From Phlebotomus papatasi (lineage: Eukaryota > Arthropoda > Insecta > Diptera > Psychodidae), in the NCBI RefSeq assembly GCF_024763615.1, contig NC_077224.1, forward strand, positions 4,340,001 to 4,404,000: a stretch of DNA of 64,000 nt. Reading direction: 5' to 3'. Shown one piece after another: positions 26,501-35,226 of the stretch. How positions within the stretch are numbered: position 1 is the first letter of the stretch; each line of letters opens with the position of its first letter. Under the pieces are notes generated by a model that saw nothing but the letters and a program-made list of their open reading frames with translations, was not told the DNA's origin and ran no database searches. Position numbers and translations under genes: made by a program.

Positions 26501-27743
26501 CAAATCGTCATATTCTTTTCATTTTCCTGTCCAGAAAAACCAACAATTCTGTGATAGTGAACTAGGCATGCATAGAAACCTAAAAGACTAGAGAACTTTT
26601 TGGTGTAGTGCAATTCACTGCCCATTTTACAGTTTAGTCAGAAAAAAATCCTGAATATGAAGCATGAAAAAATGTGCGAAGGCTGCCTACATTCCCCTAA
26701 TATCAAGAAAATACTTCGATTTTTTTTCACGAAAATCCGCGCGAAAAAAAGCTGATAACTCCTCAGAAATTCAAGCGGAATATTAGCGTCTATTTCCCCG
26801 GAAGCTCACGCGGAAAAATAAGAGATAAATTCCATGGATTTTTACTTTACTGTGAAACTTTGCGGCCGATCGGCTACATGGTCGGAAGCATCAGTGAAAT
26901 AATTCCTACAAAATAATTCAAATTCTACCGAAATATAAAAGTAAAGCAGTTTAAAAGTTTCATTTAATGATAGCACATCAAATATTCCTAATTTTGTGGA
27001 TCTTTGAAATTAATTTGTGGGAAAAAAATTGAAGATATCTGCGAGGTGGCCACAAGTATAGACTGGCCTGGCCATAAGTAATGTCTTTTACTTATTAAAA
27101 AATAAGGGTTAAGTGAGCGTGTGTGGTACGTCTAACTCGATTTGACAATGCTAGCATTTTGTTCATTTTGAGAAAATTTGCTTCACATAACCTAAAAGGC
27201 AATTCGAGGCTAAAAGCTAGAAATGCAAATATTAAAGAAAGTTATACTGGACCTCATTTTCTAATTTCGCTATGTATTCTAAATCTATTTGTTGTTTAAA
27301 TTGAATTTTGTGATAATGTTCTATTAAGTTTGAAGATGATTTGTTCGTTAGAGGTTATGTTGAGCCTAACCTCACTTTTTTAGCTAAATATGAGAATTAG
27401 GTCCATTATTTTAGTTGGTTTGTTTACAATATCGTTGCTTGTATGAGAGAATCATAATGTAAATGGATTTATCAATGGTTTACAGATTATTTTGTTATTG
27501 TGAATAAAGAAAAAAAAACCTGATAAATTTCTATAAAGTAGTGACTTTTTGGAGTAGACGGAATGCTGTGTAAATTAATATTTTGTCAAATTTATTTCAT
27601 ATATTTTTCAGTTGGCTGCTTATAAAAGTCGAGAGACTTCGTTCAACTTGCGCAAATTAAAAAGTGAATCTATCCAATCGATAGATTCATCTGAAATTGA
27701 TTTTAGTGAAATACAATTGAGAAAAGACAGTTCAACATCATGA
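11511..27743 (+). CDS. Evi5: Evi5-like TBC domain Rab GTPase-activating protein
   Basis: Nine coding exons: 11511-12219, 15956-16383, 16465-16701, 16807-16830, 17001-17174, 22030-22505, 22573-22690, 22765-22863 and 27612-27743. Together 2397 nt, 798 aa plus TGA, with phases agreeing at all junctions. Residues about 105-320 form the TBC/RabGAP fold. The arginine finger is in IRRDIARTYP (Arg157) and the glutamine finger in YCQG (Gln194). The rest (about 345-760) is long coiled coil rich in Glu, Lys and Leu heptads, as in EVI5 proteins. Length is near the roughly 800 aa I recall for the fly protein. EVI5 proteins stimulate GTP hydrolysis by Rab proteins (Rab11 has been discussed) at endosomes, centrosome and midbody; that is family knowledge. 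All junctions are GT-AG; the exon 6 donor (GTCAAT) is weak. The start is the first ATG of the open exon. Confidence 0.95.
12578..13004 (+). mobile_element. MITE, GGGYAAGTGTGCCAAATT family copy 1
   Basis: It begins GGGCAAGTGTGCCAAATTCC and ends with the inverse, AAATTTGGCGCACTTACCC, flanked by TA on both sides. A second copy in opposite orientation lies at 50018-50683. It lies in Evi5 intron 1 and has no ORF. Confidence 0.9.
13035..13215 (+). repeat. dispersed ACCGATTC / AATTCCAAGA repeat
   Basis: Shares GGAAATTCCAAGACCTTTCC, CCTTGAAAAACC and TTAGGAATAATTTAACGGTA with 58755-58920 and, in part, with 20140-20210 and 5275-5430. No ends recognised. Confidence 0.7.
13252..13465. mobile_element. 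MITE, GGGGAAAGTACTCTCCC family
   Basis: The arms GGGGAAAGTACTCTCCCTTC and the inverse CGAAATAAGAGCACTTTTCCC flank an inverted CGAACGTTCATGCCTT. Together they form a palindrome with TA at both sides. The left half of another copy is at 48213-48330. Confidence 0.88.
14266..14932. repeat. CCGTC-type minisatellite
   Basis: Built almost entirely from CCGTC and CGTTC words with 17-20 bp higher-order units (for example GTCCGTCCTGTCGTTCT repeated three or more times near 14350-14420). The strand bias is extreme: + strand pyrimidines, - strand purines. Long ORFs on both strands encode only low-complexity peptides (Arg/Pro/Ser on +, Gly/Arg/Thr/Asp on -). It is inside Evi5 intron 1. Confidence 0.92.
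14937..14963. repeat. (GA)n microsatellite
   Basis: A GAGAGAGAGA run at the right edge of the CCGTC array. A shorter one sits at about 23229-23246. Confidence 0.9.
14964..15955 (+). other. 3' part of Evi5 intron 1, no feature
   Basis: No repeat end, ORF or RNA recognised. The intron ends with the acceptor TTTTTTTCCGCAG at 15955. Confidence 0.6.
16807..16830 (+). other. Evi5: 24-nt in-frame microexon of Evi5
   Basis: AATGCAG at its left is an acceptor and GTAAGTGT at its right a strong donor. The eight codons read QRDNSLES. Both neighbouring exons are phase 0, so it can be skipped or included without shifting frame. It sits in the linker within the coiled-coil half, consistent with an alternatively spliced cassette. 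Confidence 0.7.
17271..17505 (+). mobile_element. MITE, CACTGAGA family copy 1
   Basis: The end CACTGAGAAAAAAAC pairs with the right end CTCTCAGTCAGTG. Flanks are TA. Inside are several copies of the word GTTAATTTTACCC and its inverse. Further copies are at 20602-20854 (inverted), 21363-21933 and 55759-56012. Confidence 0.9.
17885..18680. repeat. AAATCCCGAA minisatellite, locus 1
   Basis: Degenerate 13-17 bp units of the type GTCAAAATCCCGAAAAGCC, with longer sub-arrays repeating every 100-170 bp (CTGAATAGGTCTAAATTCCG recurs). The right edge contains GATTTTGACCGGGACCCGTT, the inverse of the left edge of the second locus (31230-31365). A further short stretch lies at 18920-18970. Located in Evi5 intron 5. 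Confidence 0.88.
18973..19251 (+). other. orphan 91-codon ORF in Evi5 intron 5
   Basis: It starts at an ATG just after the AAATCCCGAA stretch, ends in TAG and gives a protein of mixed composition (for example SETGLFAYGFGANERIATL and MLIREIIDITGERTMGKM). Unlike most ORFs here it is not low-complexity and uses varied codons. I do not recognise the family. No promoter or splice context is obvious and the Evi5 reading frame does not use it. It could be a captured gene fragment, part of an unknown element, or chance. Confidence 0.3.
19252..20601 (+). other. Evi5 intron 5 DNA, decayed repeats only
   Basis: Contains short matches to repeats elsewhere (19430-19620 resembles 20400-20580 and 52330-52520; 20140-20210 resembles 13200-13240). 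No gene or complete element. Confidence 0.5.
20602..20854 (-). mobile_element. MITE, CACTGAGA family copy 2
   Basis: It begins CACTGAGAGAAATCC and ends TTTTTTTCTTAGTG, flanked by TA. It has the same inner landmarks as copy 1 in reverse order (CCTGCAGTATTGATCC near the left end). Confidence 0.9.
21363..21933 (+). mobile_element. MITE, CACTGAGA family copy 3, interrupted
   Basis: Starts CACTGAGAAAAAAATGG after TA and ends GGATTTCTCTCAGTG. Its length is doubled by a different element at 21437-21769. After removing that insert the internal order matches copies 1 and 4. Confidence 0.9.
21437..21769. mobile_element. nested pogo/Tigger-like MITE
   Basis: The ends CAGTAGACTCTCGCAAATTC and the inverse GAATTTGAGAGAGTCTACTG are flanked by TA. 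The CAGTAG start and TA duplication are typical of pogo/Tigger-type Tc1/mariner relatives. No transposase. A truncated right end of the same family (ATATGCCCGATTGAGAGAG) lies at 56020-56071. Confidence 0.88.
22864..23923 (+). other. Evi5 intron 8, 5' part, no gene
   Basis: AT-rich with homopolymer runs and a short (GA)n at about 23229-23246. Small ORFs here look like chance. Confidence 0.55.
23924..24249. mobile_element. pogo-like MITE, CAGTGCTGTCTC ends
   Basis: Left end CAGTGCTGTCTCGTTATATG; right end CATATAGAGAGACAGCACTG, preceded by a duplicated GTGCATATAGAGAG. TA on both sides. About 326 bp, no ORF. The ends are similar in style to the 21437 element but differ in sequence. Confidence 0.88.
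24289..24736 (+). pseudogene. non-LTR retrotransposon reverse transcriptase C-terminal relic
   Basis: The frame reads LYGCEI, a TGA where Trp is expected, then GYESCGELEVIQRKY, and then runs open for 133 codons to a stop at 24736. LYGCEIW...LE.IQ.KY.KW.LGL is the familiar region just after the RT domain in insect LINE ORF2 proteins. The rest is a basic helical tail ending WTPWIPK. No endonuclease or RT catalytic YADD segment is present, so this is a 5'-truncated, dead copy in Evi5 intron 8. Assigning a clade would need a database search. Confidence 0.75.
24736..25040. mobile_element. MITE, GGGTAAAGGCTCATAATT family
   Basis: Ends GGGTAAAGGCTCATAATTTG and inverse AAAATTATGAGCCTTTCCCC, TA on both sides, about 305 bp. 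Its left edge coincides with the stop codon of the RT relic. Confidence 0.9.
25179..26403. mobile_element. element with CCCTATAGCC...GGCTATGGGG ends
   Basis: Left CCCCTATAGCCAACGGCCGC and right GCGGCCGATCGGCTATGGGG are imperfect inverted ends. The interior is packed with TTCCATGG, GGAATTTCC and TTTTCCACGG-like words. A second right-end copy lies at about 26670-26885 (CTTTGCGGCCGATCGGCTAC). No convincing ORF. Relatives of the interior are at 60533-62930. Confidence 0.65.
26670..26890. mobile_element. partial copy of the 25179 element (right end)
   Basis: Matches 26240-26403 through GATAACTCC, GCTCACG.GGAAAAATA and the shared end GTGAAACTTTGCGGCCGATC. The left part is absent. Confidence 0.75.
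26891..27611 (+). other. 3' end of Evi5 intron 8, no feature
   Basis: No repeat or ORF recognised. The intron closes with the acceptor TATTTTTCAG at 27611. Confidence 0.55.
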
Positions 27744-28280
27744 AATTAGCATGACTTTGAGAGGGAGATAAATGATGCATTAATTAGAGATTTATTGGAA
27801 AAAAAAGGAACTTTGAAGAAAAAAGAGAAAAGAATCATGAGAATATCGAAAGAAAAGACCACTAAAAAAACCGTTGTTTTAATTTTTTGTCATTCTTAAA
27901 GTAATTAAGTAGATTTTTACTAGAAAATTTTCTCAAAATAAAAAAAAATATGTGTCGTCTTTAGAGGAAGATTTTTTCGTGAAGTGATTGAAGAGAGGAA
28001 ATTGTGAATAAATCTAACTTATTTGTTAAATTTAAAATCAAATGGAATAGTGGTAAAATTGACTATTTGATAAAATTTGCAATTAATTCAGTAGAATAAT
28101 GAAAGTAGATGAGAAAAAAAGAAGTAAAGAAAATAATAGCATATTCATTTTAATGCAGCTAAAAACTTAATATTAGATTGAACATATTTCTCAAATATTT
28201 GTACTTAAAATTCCGCGAGTTTTTTTTTTGTTAATTTTTCAAATTTTTTAACAACATTTTCATGCATTTTTTTTTCTTAA
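27744..28280 (+). other. Evi5 3' UTR
   Basis: Sequence after the TGA at 27741-27743. An AATAAA at 28007-28012 is a likely polyadenylation signal. Further AT-rich sequence could carry later sites. Confidence 0.5.
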
Positions 28281-29206
28281 GGCCTCTACACTTGGGAGCA
28301 ATTTTCGTTAAAAATTGCATTTTTGACAGAATTCTGACGTTTCCACTTACAGGACTGCAAGCAATTTTCTTCAAAAAGGCGATTTTTGACGAAAATTAAT
28401 TAATTTTCGTCAATTAAAAGAAAAATTGCATTTTTGACAGAATTTTGACAGAATTCTGACGTTTCCACTTACAAAGCTGCAAGCAATTTTCTTCAAAAAG
28501 GCGATTTTTGACGAAAATTAATTAATTTTCGTCAAAAATTGTATTTTTGACAGAATTTTGACAGAATTTTGACGTTTCCACTTACAGGGCTGCAAGCAAT
28601 TTTCTTCAAAAAGGCGATTTTTGACGAAAATTAATTAATTTTCGTCAAAAATTGCATTTTTGACAGAATTCTGACGTTTCCACTTACAGGGCTGCAAGCA
28701 ATTTTCTTCAAAAAGGCGATTATTGGCGAAAATTAATTAATTTTCTTCAAAAATTGCATTTTTGACAGAATTTTGACAGAATTCTGACGTTTCCACTTAC
28801 AGGGCTGCAAGCAATTTTCTTCAAAAAGGCGATTTTTGACGAAAATTAATTAATTTTCGTCAAAAATTGCATTTTTGACAGAATTTTGACAGAATTCTGA
28901 CGTTTCCACTTACAGGACTGCAAGCAATTTTCTTCAAAAAGGCGATTTTTGACGAAAATTAATTAATTTTCGTCAAAAATTGCATTTTTGACAGAATTTT
29001 GACAGAATTCTGACGTTTCCACTTACAGGGCTGCAAGTAATTTTCTTCAAAAAGACGATTTTTTATGAAAATTAATTAATTTTCTTCAAAAATTGCATTT
29101 TTGACAGAATTTTGACAGAATTCTGACGTTTCCACTTATAGGACTGCAAGCAATTTTCTTCAAAAAGGCGATTTTTGACGAAAATTGCTCCCAATGTGTA
29201 GAGGCC
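28281..29206. repeat. MITE expanded into a tandem array of palindromic units
   Basis: Outer ends GGCCTCTACACTTGGGAGC and the inverse GCTCCCAATGTGTAGAGGCC match the solo MITEs at 37079-37216 and 40698-40834. Inside, eight units of about 102-114 bp repeat (GCAAGCAATTTTCTTC recurs at about 28368, 28480, 28590, 28695, 28810, 28919, 29035 and 29148). Most units carry a 24-bp palindrome centred on AATTAATT. The shorter units lack one copy of an 11-bp AGAATTTTGAC block. Confidence 0.93.
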
Positions 29207-31229
29207 TTTATGCAATTGCAAATAGCTTCGAAAAAGAAATATTAATTTATTATAAATTTAAAAAAATAAACACTGTCGTGCTAGAAATGGAGCGAAAATG
29301 GAAGATATTGTGATTTCATGGTATTAATTTATTTTTAAAAAGAAATATATATTTTAGAATAAATTTGATTCCTTCCTACTTATATATTAAAAAAAAAGAA
29401 TTATATTTAATATATATTTGTCTTTGTGCAAAATGAGTGCTGCAATATTTTACCTTTAATCTTTTTTGTGTTCTAATTCTGCATTAATTAATTTTTTCTA
29501 AAAAGAAAAAAAAAACTCTCAGTATTTCTTTTCAATGATATATTTTCTTGTTTTTTTGCAATATTAATCACCTCAAAAAATACAATTTTTGCAATATCCC
29601 AGGAGTGTGAGATGAAAGAAGAAAAAATATCAGAGAAAACAATGTGTCAAAGAAATTAAAAAAAAAAAACAGAAACTTTATAAAGAGAAAAGATTTTATT
29701 TTTCGTTTGAATATTTTTTTATATAATCTATAATAATATTTTATTTAGGAGAAAATGGAAAATCTCTCTTACCCTAGAGAAAAGTTTAATAAAAAAAATA
29801 CATAAACCCTAATGACAAAGAAAAAACATTCCAATTTTTACGAAACAAAAAAATAGAAATATTTTTTATTGATATTTATAACAATTTTTTCACATGATAA
29901 ACATTTAACAAGGAAAAAAACGAGATGAAAGATTTGCAATAACAAAATAAATTTATAAAATTAAGTTTCTATTGAATCCCGAAAATGCAAAATAATCGAT
30001 AAAAAAAATATCTTAAATTTACTCCTAACGATTTATTAAAAAGAAAAAGAAATGAAAATTTGTAATTGTGATAGAAAATTGAGAGAGAAAATTAAATTGA
30101 TGTAAAAGCTGATGGGAAATGTTTTTTATTTGTCATTGTGCAGAATTTTTTTTTATCAGGTGGAGTAATCAATTTGAGCTGGCTTGATCATGAGACATTG
30201 TATCTAATTGAAAGAGTAACGCAATAGCGTGATCGCGATTTTTTTAAGAAAAAAAAAGGAGAGGACAATTCTGGAAAATGAGGTAAAATTGAGTTATTAT
30301 TTTAGGTAAATTTCCAATGTTTTTTTTTAGATTAGAGATCCTCCATGGAGCACGAATTTCTGTTTTTAAGGTGGTTTTATGTAACAAACGACCGCAGAGG
30401 AACCAATTTCCACGCACTTGGAAGGGAGACCATGCTGGAGGAGTGGCTTTAGACCAATTGGAAAATTGCTCTCTTCCCCTGGACGTCACAATTGTATAGG
30501 AAGATTTTATTCAATTGAGTTAAATTCTCCCGATAAGGTCAGTAATGCAAGCGCCTTTGGTGCAAAAAAAATCATTTTAATATTGTTGCTAAGGTGATAA
30601 ATGTTGCCCCATGTCTTATGGGCAGAAAATTCTTTAATATTCCGGAACAAAAATGATCTTATAAGACACAAGAAAGATTCTGCACAGGTTGACCTTTTCT
30701 AGGAAAGGTCTCGACCTCAGCTACAACGCACTACAATTTAAAGAAAGAGCATCGCCTGGTTTTCGAAATATTCGACATTGAAATTTCGAAAATCGATTTT
30801 TCGATTAATTGGACCTTTGATTAAATCCGTTAAATCGGATGAAAGCTATCCAAAACATGCTTAGTGAATGCCGACGAATAATTTACTCAAGCAGTGAAGT
30901 AAAAAAAACAGATTTTCCCAAAGCTTTCGGCTCGGACTCCAAGCCTTCCTCAGTAGCCAAATCTTGAGATTTCCTAGCTTTGTCAATATTATCCGTTTCT
31001 GCTACCAAGTAAATTTTAATAAAATCTTTCTATTATATCTTAACAGAATTTTTATCGAATTGTAGGTGTATTACATTTACATCTCTAATAATCATCTTAG
31101 AGGTTGAGTGTCAAGAGGTCCCTCAATACGGGGCAATTTTAGACAAAAATAGCATAGATTCCGTGAAGGTAAAAATCAGCTTTTATTTAAAAATTAAAAT
31201 ACTAGAATTGACCAAAATCACTTATTTGA
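29207..31229. other. AT-rich intergenic DNA, no gene
   Basis: Long A and T runs, no recognisable protein. ORFs at 30244-30489 (-) and 30317-30499 (+) overlap antisense and match nothing I know. 30900-30970 shares TTTTCCCAAAGCTTTCGGC with the palindrome at 62000-62310. Confidence 0.5.
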
Positions 31230-31365
31230 ACGGGTCCCGGTCAAAATCCCGAAAGCTAAAATCCCGAAAGCCAAAATACCGAATGCCAAAATCTCGAAAA
31301 GGTCGAAATCCCGAAAGCCAAAATCCCGAACGCCAAAATCCCGAAAAACCAAATTTCGAAAATTC
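31230..31365. repeat. AAATCCCGAA minisatellite, locus 2
   Basis: Starts AACGGGTCCCGGTCAAAATC and continues with 13-14 bp units (CCGAAAGCCAAAAT). The same edge, inverted, closes locus 1 near 18655-18680. Confidence 0.88.
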
Positions 31366-31573
31366 TCAAAAGATGTTATTTGAAAAGTCGAAAAAAGGCA
31401 TTCATTATGCAATGAAAATTTCGTGAAATTTTCATTAAGTTTTCATGAAATTTTAGATTTTCATGTTTCTCTCATCTTACACTAAAACAAATCTTGAACA
31501 TAAAATCAACTTACTATTCAGGGCAACCATCTTCCAGATGGGCCCCTAATAAAAGAATAAATTAATAACTATG

Positions 31574-31818
31574 ATTAAGGTAAAGTACCCTCTAGTCGGC
31601 CGGTTTCTCAACTAGGCCAGTTGAATTATTTAACCAATTTTTTAACGTTTTATAGTCAATTTCTATGAAATTTTCACTGATTTACCTTATATATAATATA
31701 ATACACCTTATAATGTTAATTCGGTAAGACCATATTATAACAAATCTAAGTAAATTGAATAAATAGTCGCACTGGCCGAGTTGAGAAACCGGCCGACTAC
31801 AGGGTACTTTACCTTAAT
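31574..31818. mobile_element. MITE, AAGGTAAAGTACCCT family
   Basis: Near-perfect arms ATTAAGGTAAAGTACCCT and AGGGTACTTTACCTTAAT, continued by GTCGGCCGGTTTCTCAAC on the left and its exact inverse on the right. The AT-rich centre has no ORF. Confidence 0.92.
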
Positions 31819-31914
31819 TACAAACAACTTCAAATTTTCAACGAAATTTCAAAAATATATTTTCTAAAATTGCATTTAAATCACAATTTAAAATTAAATT
31901 GAAAAAAAAAACAT

Positions 31915-32225
31915 TTCGCATCATTTACCGTTTACGGGTTCTCAATCGATTTAAATCGATTTGTAAATCACTCGAAAGATCTCACAAAATTATTTTAATT
32001 TCGGACAAAAATTACTTATCCGTTCATAGCCGGTTTATTACCGGTTCACAACCAATCTGAACGGATTTAGAAATCACACAAAATATTGCCCAAAATAACT
32101 TAGAACTAATATAATTGAATAATAAAAATTAGTTATCAGTTATGAACAAGGGCGTACCCAGGATTTCAGTTAGGGGGGGGGGACTAAATCTCAAATTTTC
32201 TTGGCGGGGAGGGGGTTACATAATT
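31915..32225. repeat. dispersed repeat remnants
   Basis: 31915-32100 shares CATTTACCGTTTAC.GGTTCTCAA and AAATCACTC.AAAGATC with 58140-58210. 32150-32225 has AGGGCGTACCCAGGATTTC followed by a G run, which looks like the end of another unknown element. Confidence 0.55.
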
Positions 32226-32569
32226 TTTATTTTGAAAAAAAAACAGAAGAAATAAAATGGGATAAAGTATCTATAAATACAAGCTGGTCCTACTTTTCAT
32301 CATAGATTAGCCTGCCTATGCCCAATTTGTAGGTATTGGTAAGGAACGATCGATAGTGTTCCTCGGACCAGTACTGCATTCTCTCCGATATTATTGGCCA
32401 AAAATAAAATTAACTTTTAGAAATTATTCGCTACTTCTTCCCAAAAACGTGGTGTAAAATACTTCAAAAATACTATTCTTAGAATGAAAAGATCTCCGAA
32501 TTCCGAAAATCAGATCCCAATAGCTGAATTTTTAAAAGAAAACTTCAAACCATTCACTTAAAATGTTGT

Positions 32570-32795
32570 ACTTTTATATGTCTAAGAGCTCGAATTACAT
32601 AAACTTTTTATTATGTTGCAAATATATTAGAGAAAAAAATGCTGTTTTTAGACTGTTTGACCCACGTAACCCTTTAAGGGGTTACATGGATCACACAGCC
32701 TAAAAACAGCATTTTTTCTTTCATTTTTGTCAACGTAATAAAATTAATTTAATTTAAACTCTTAACTATGTAAAAATACAACATTTTTGAACTGC
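32570..32795. mobile_element. palindromic MITE with hairpin core
   Basis: The core at 32638-32714 pairs ATGCTGTTTTTAGACTGT with its inverse around a GTAACCCTTTAAGGGGTTAC centre. Weaker arm similarity extends outward to the ATGTTGTACTTTTATATG block. A related half copy is at 33286-33410 (ATGTTATGTTTTTATATGTC). Confidence 0.75.
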
Positions 32796-33420
32796 AATTT
32801 TTCAAATTTGAATTAACAATTTTAAAACTTTAGCCCTTGGAACTTGGCACAATTGGAACCTAATATTTGGAAACGTCTTTTTGAAGAAAATTTACTTTTC
32901 TGTAGTCACGATTACTTAGTGTAGATTAATCTAACGTAAAAAAAATTATTTCCTATTAGAAGATGAGTTTGTTAAAATAACTTGAACTATAGATATTTTG
33001 TTGCTTTGATAACAATAAATTTTGCAAGACGAAACGTGGTGCAAAAACGCCGAAAATCGTATTTTTGTATTAAATTTTCCCAAAAGCCTAATTAAATCTT
33101 TTTTCACAGTCCTCAAGTTTAAAGTACAGGTTTAACTCATCTGTTAACAGGAAATAATTGATTTTTTGGGGTCAAATGAAGCTACTCTGAGTAATCGTTA
33201 CTAACGAAAAGTAAGTTTTTTCAATAAACGTGTCCGATAATCTGGTCCTTACGGCCGAATTTTAAATTTTTTAAATAAAAATGTCAAATAATATAGTTTA
33301 AATGTTATGTTTTTATATGTCTAGGAGCTTGAATTAAATAGCATTTTTATGATGTTGAGAAAAAAAAGTTAGAAAATATGCTATTTTCAGCTTTTTTCAC
33401 CCCCATAGCCCCTCAACAGA

Positions 33421-33919
33421 TCAAAGTTCAAAGTCAATGTACGACTTTACGTGCTTTTGCCACTCTGTCAAACCACTTGACCAATCTCCAGAGGTGGCCA
33501 GACTTAATCTGTGGAAGGAAGTCTTTCCACCAGATTTTGTCGAACTAAGGGAAGGCCTTCCTCCTGGTGGTGACCAAGACTGGAAGACATGGAAGTCTCT
33601 CAATCGTTTGAGAAGCGGCGTAGCGCGTTCGAGAGACAACAGGCAGGGATGGGGTTTCTCCAATTGTGACGTCCTTTGTGACTGTGGGGTGATCCAAACC
33701 ACCCCCCCCCCCCATTTGTGTGTTTGTCCGTTGTCCCCTGCCCCTTGTGGAGCAGAAGATTTGATGTCGGCAAGTCCGCTTGCCATTGACGTGGCCCGTT
33801 TCTGGGCAAGACATAATGATCCCCTTTGGTCAAACCTTGGATTAGCGCTCTTTTCGGAACATCAAAAGGATTCGATTCATCTCTCAAGTACCTCATTCGT
33901 AATCTCTGCGCACGACTAA
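33421..33919 (+). pseudogene. non-LTR retrotransposon ORF2 C-terminal fragment
   Basis: A 160-codon open frame. Residues WKSLNRLRSGVARSRDNRQ followed by WGFSNCDVLCDCGVIQTT and a P-rich stretch with H.CVCPL match the C-terminal Cys/His motif (CxCG...H....C) typical of insect LINE ORF2 proteins. A run of ten Cs near 33706 falls inside the motif and may reflect a length change. No RT or endonuclease domain and no 3' tail were identified. It is a 5'-truncated relic. Confidence 0.7.
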
Positions 33920-34570
33920 AGAGTATAATAAGTTTTAAATCAGTTCAGAAGTTCATTCCTGAGAGCTCGACTCATAGCTTCTTCCAGTACTAAATCCATT
34001 GACTTCGAAAACTGAAAATAAGCAAAAACTATGTAAAATGTAAATGATCAAGTACATCACTCTCCAGAAAAATATACATCTTTGTGATAAATTAAACTTA
34101 CCTTTTTGATTAAACACACCTCTTGAACAATTGAAAATCTCAAATTGAACTGGACTTAAAGGTTTAAAAGGTCTTCTCGAGCAGCTTTAAAATTAAAGGC
34201 GATTTATAGACATTTGACATCTTTAAGTCTGTAAAACTTTAGCGTAGAATTCGAAATTTACACTTTAAAATTAAAGATTTTTATAACAGAATACGAATCG
34301 GCCTTTAAAGGGCGATTTAAAGATTTAAGACTTAAAGATTTATCTCAGAATTGAGGGGGATATTAAATAAAATATTTTTTTCAAATGCATAAATAATATT
34401 CATGGATTACAGACACCTCATTTGCAAACATAGAAAATAATTAAAAAGTTTTTTTTTTCATTATTGTTTCCACCTGATTTCTCGAATATAACTTAGTCAA
34501 GAATTCTTTGGCCGATACTGTACTTCTGAAGTGCTAAATTAGTTGTCGAACTCGTACTTTTGGTTTCTTA
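33920..34570. other. intergenic DNA, nothing recognised
   Basis: Contains short internal duplications of TTTAAAGGCGATTTA-like words (about 34190 and 34300) only. Confidence 0.5.
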
Positions 34571-34832
34571 TGGCTCCGGCACACCTTTTAGATCAGTAAA
34601 ATTTCATGAAATCAAAATTTACATCGCTTTCTTTCTTAAAAGTTTGCCATATGTCTATCCTATTCCCTCGCACTTCAAATTCGTTTGAGCTAAATTGAAT
34701 TTGTTTTGATGTTTAAAATAAGAAGAAGAGTGCAAAAGAGTGAGATAGACATTTGCAATAGTTTTGAGAAAGAAAAGGATGCGAATTTCGACTTTATGAT
34801 ATTTTCCTGATCTAAAAGGTGTGCCGGAGCCA
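34571..34832. mobile_element. MITE, TGGCTCCGGCACACC family, complete
   Basis: Arms TGGCTCCGGCACACCTTTTA and inverse TAAAAGGTGTGCCGGAGCCA, with a TTA duplication at each side. Inner arms also pair (GCTTTCTTTCTTAAAA and TTGAGAAAGAAAAGG; ATGTCTATC and GATAGACAT). Truncated relative at 5085-5270; a looser relative at 50069-50316. Confidence 0.93.
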
Positions 34833-35069
34833 TTATAGACACAGTTTACAAAATTAGCTTCACTGCTCTGTTATAAAATCCATAAAAAGAAATTATGTTA
34901 GTCGTAAAACACAGATAATATTAAAATATTTTTAGTATGTAAAAATATCTGCAGCTAGAAATTCAAAATATAAGCTAAATAAAAAAATATACGTAAAAAT
35001 AAATTTCTTAAGAATTTTTTATGTTTTCTTAATTAGATTTTTCCTAATATTAAATAAATTACTGATTTC

Positions 35070-35226
35070 TAAATACGAGAAGTGCATGAAGTGCAAGAAG
35101 TGCTGCAAGTATTACATCATTTTCGGGAGTATCCCGAAATGCTGGAAGTGTAAATGGTTCTTCCATACAAATTGTGGAAGTGTCTGGAAGTGGTGTACAT
35201 ATTTTCACCTTAATATCTCCCCCTTG
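35070..35226 (-). mobile_element. solo end of the hAT-like CAAGGGGGAGATATTA family
   Basis: Ends with TAATATCTCCCCCTTG at 35211-35226, identical to the right end of the complete element at 43759-45941. Before it come repeated GGAAGTG words (inverse of CACTTCC). The internal sequence parallels 42544-42700. No opposite end was found. An ORF here appears Cys-rich only because GAAGTGC repeats. Confidence 0.75.

Noticed and set aside
28281..29206. Possible CRISPR array
   Set aside because: Units are contiguous palindromic repeats with no unique spacers, in an intron-bearing eukaryotic genome, bounded by MITE ends.
30244..30499. Overlapping sense/antisense ORFs of 60-81 codons downstream of Evi5
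   Set aside because: No recognisable domain, no splice context; probably chance or an unknown decayed repeat.
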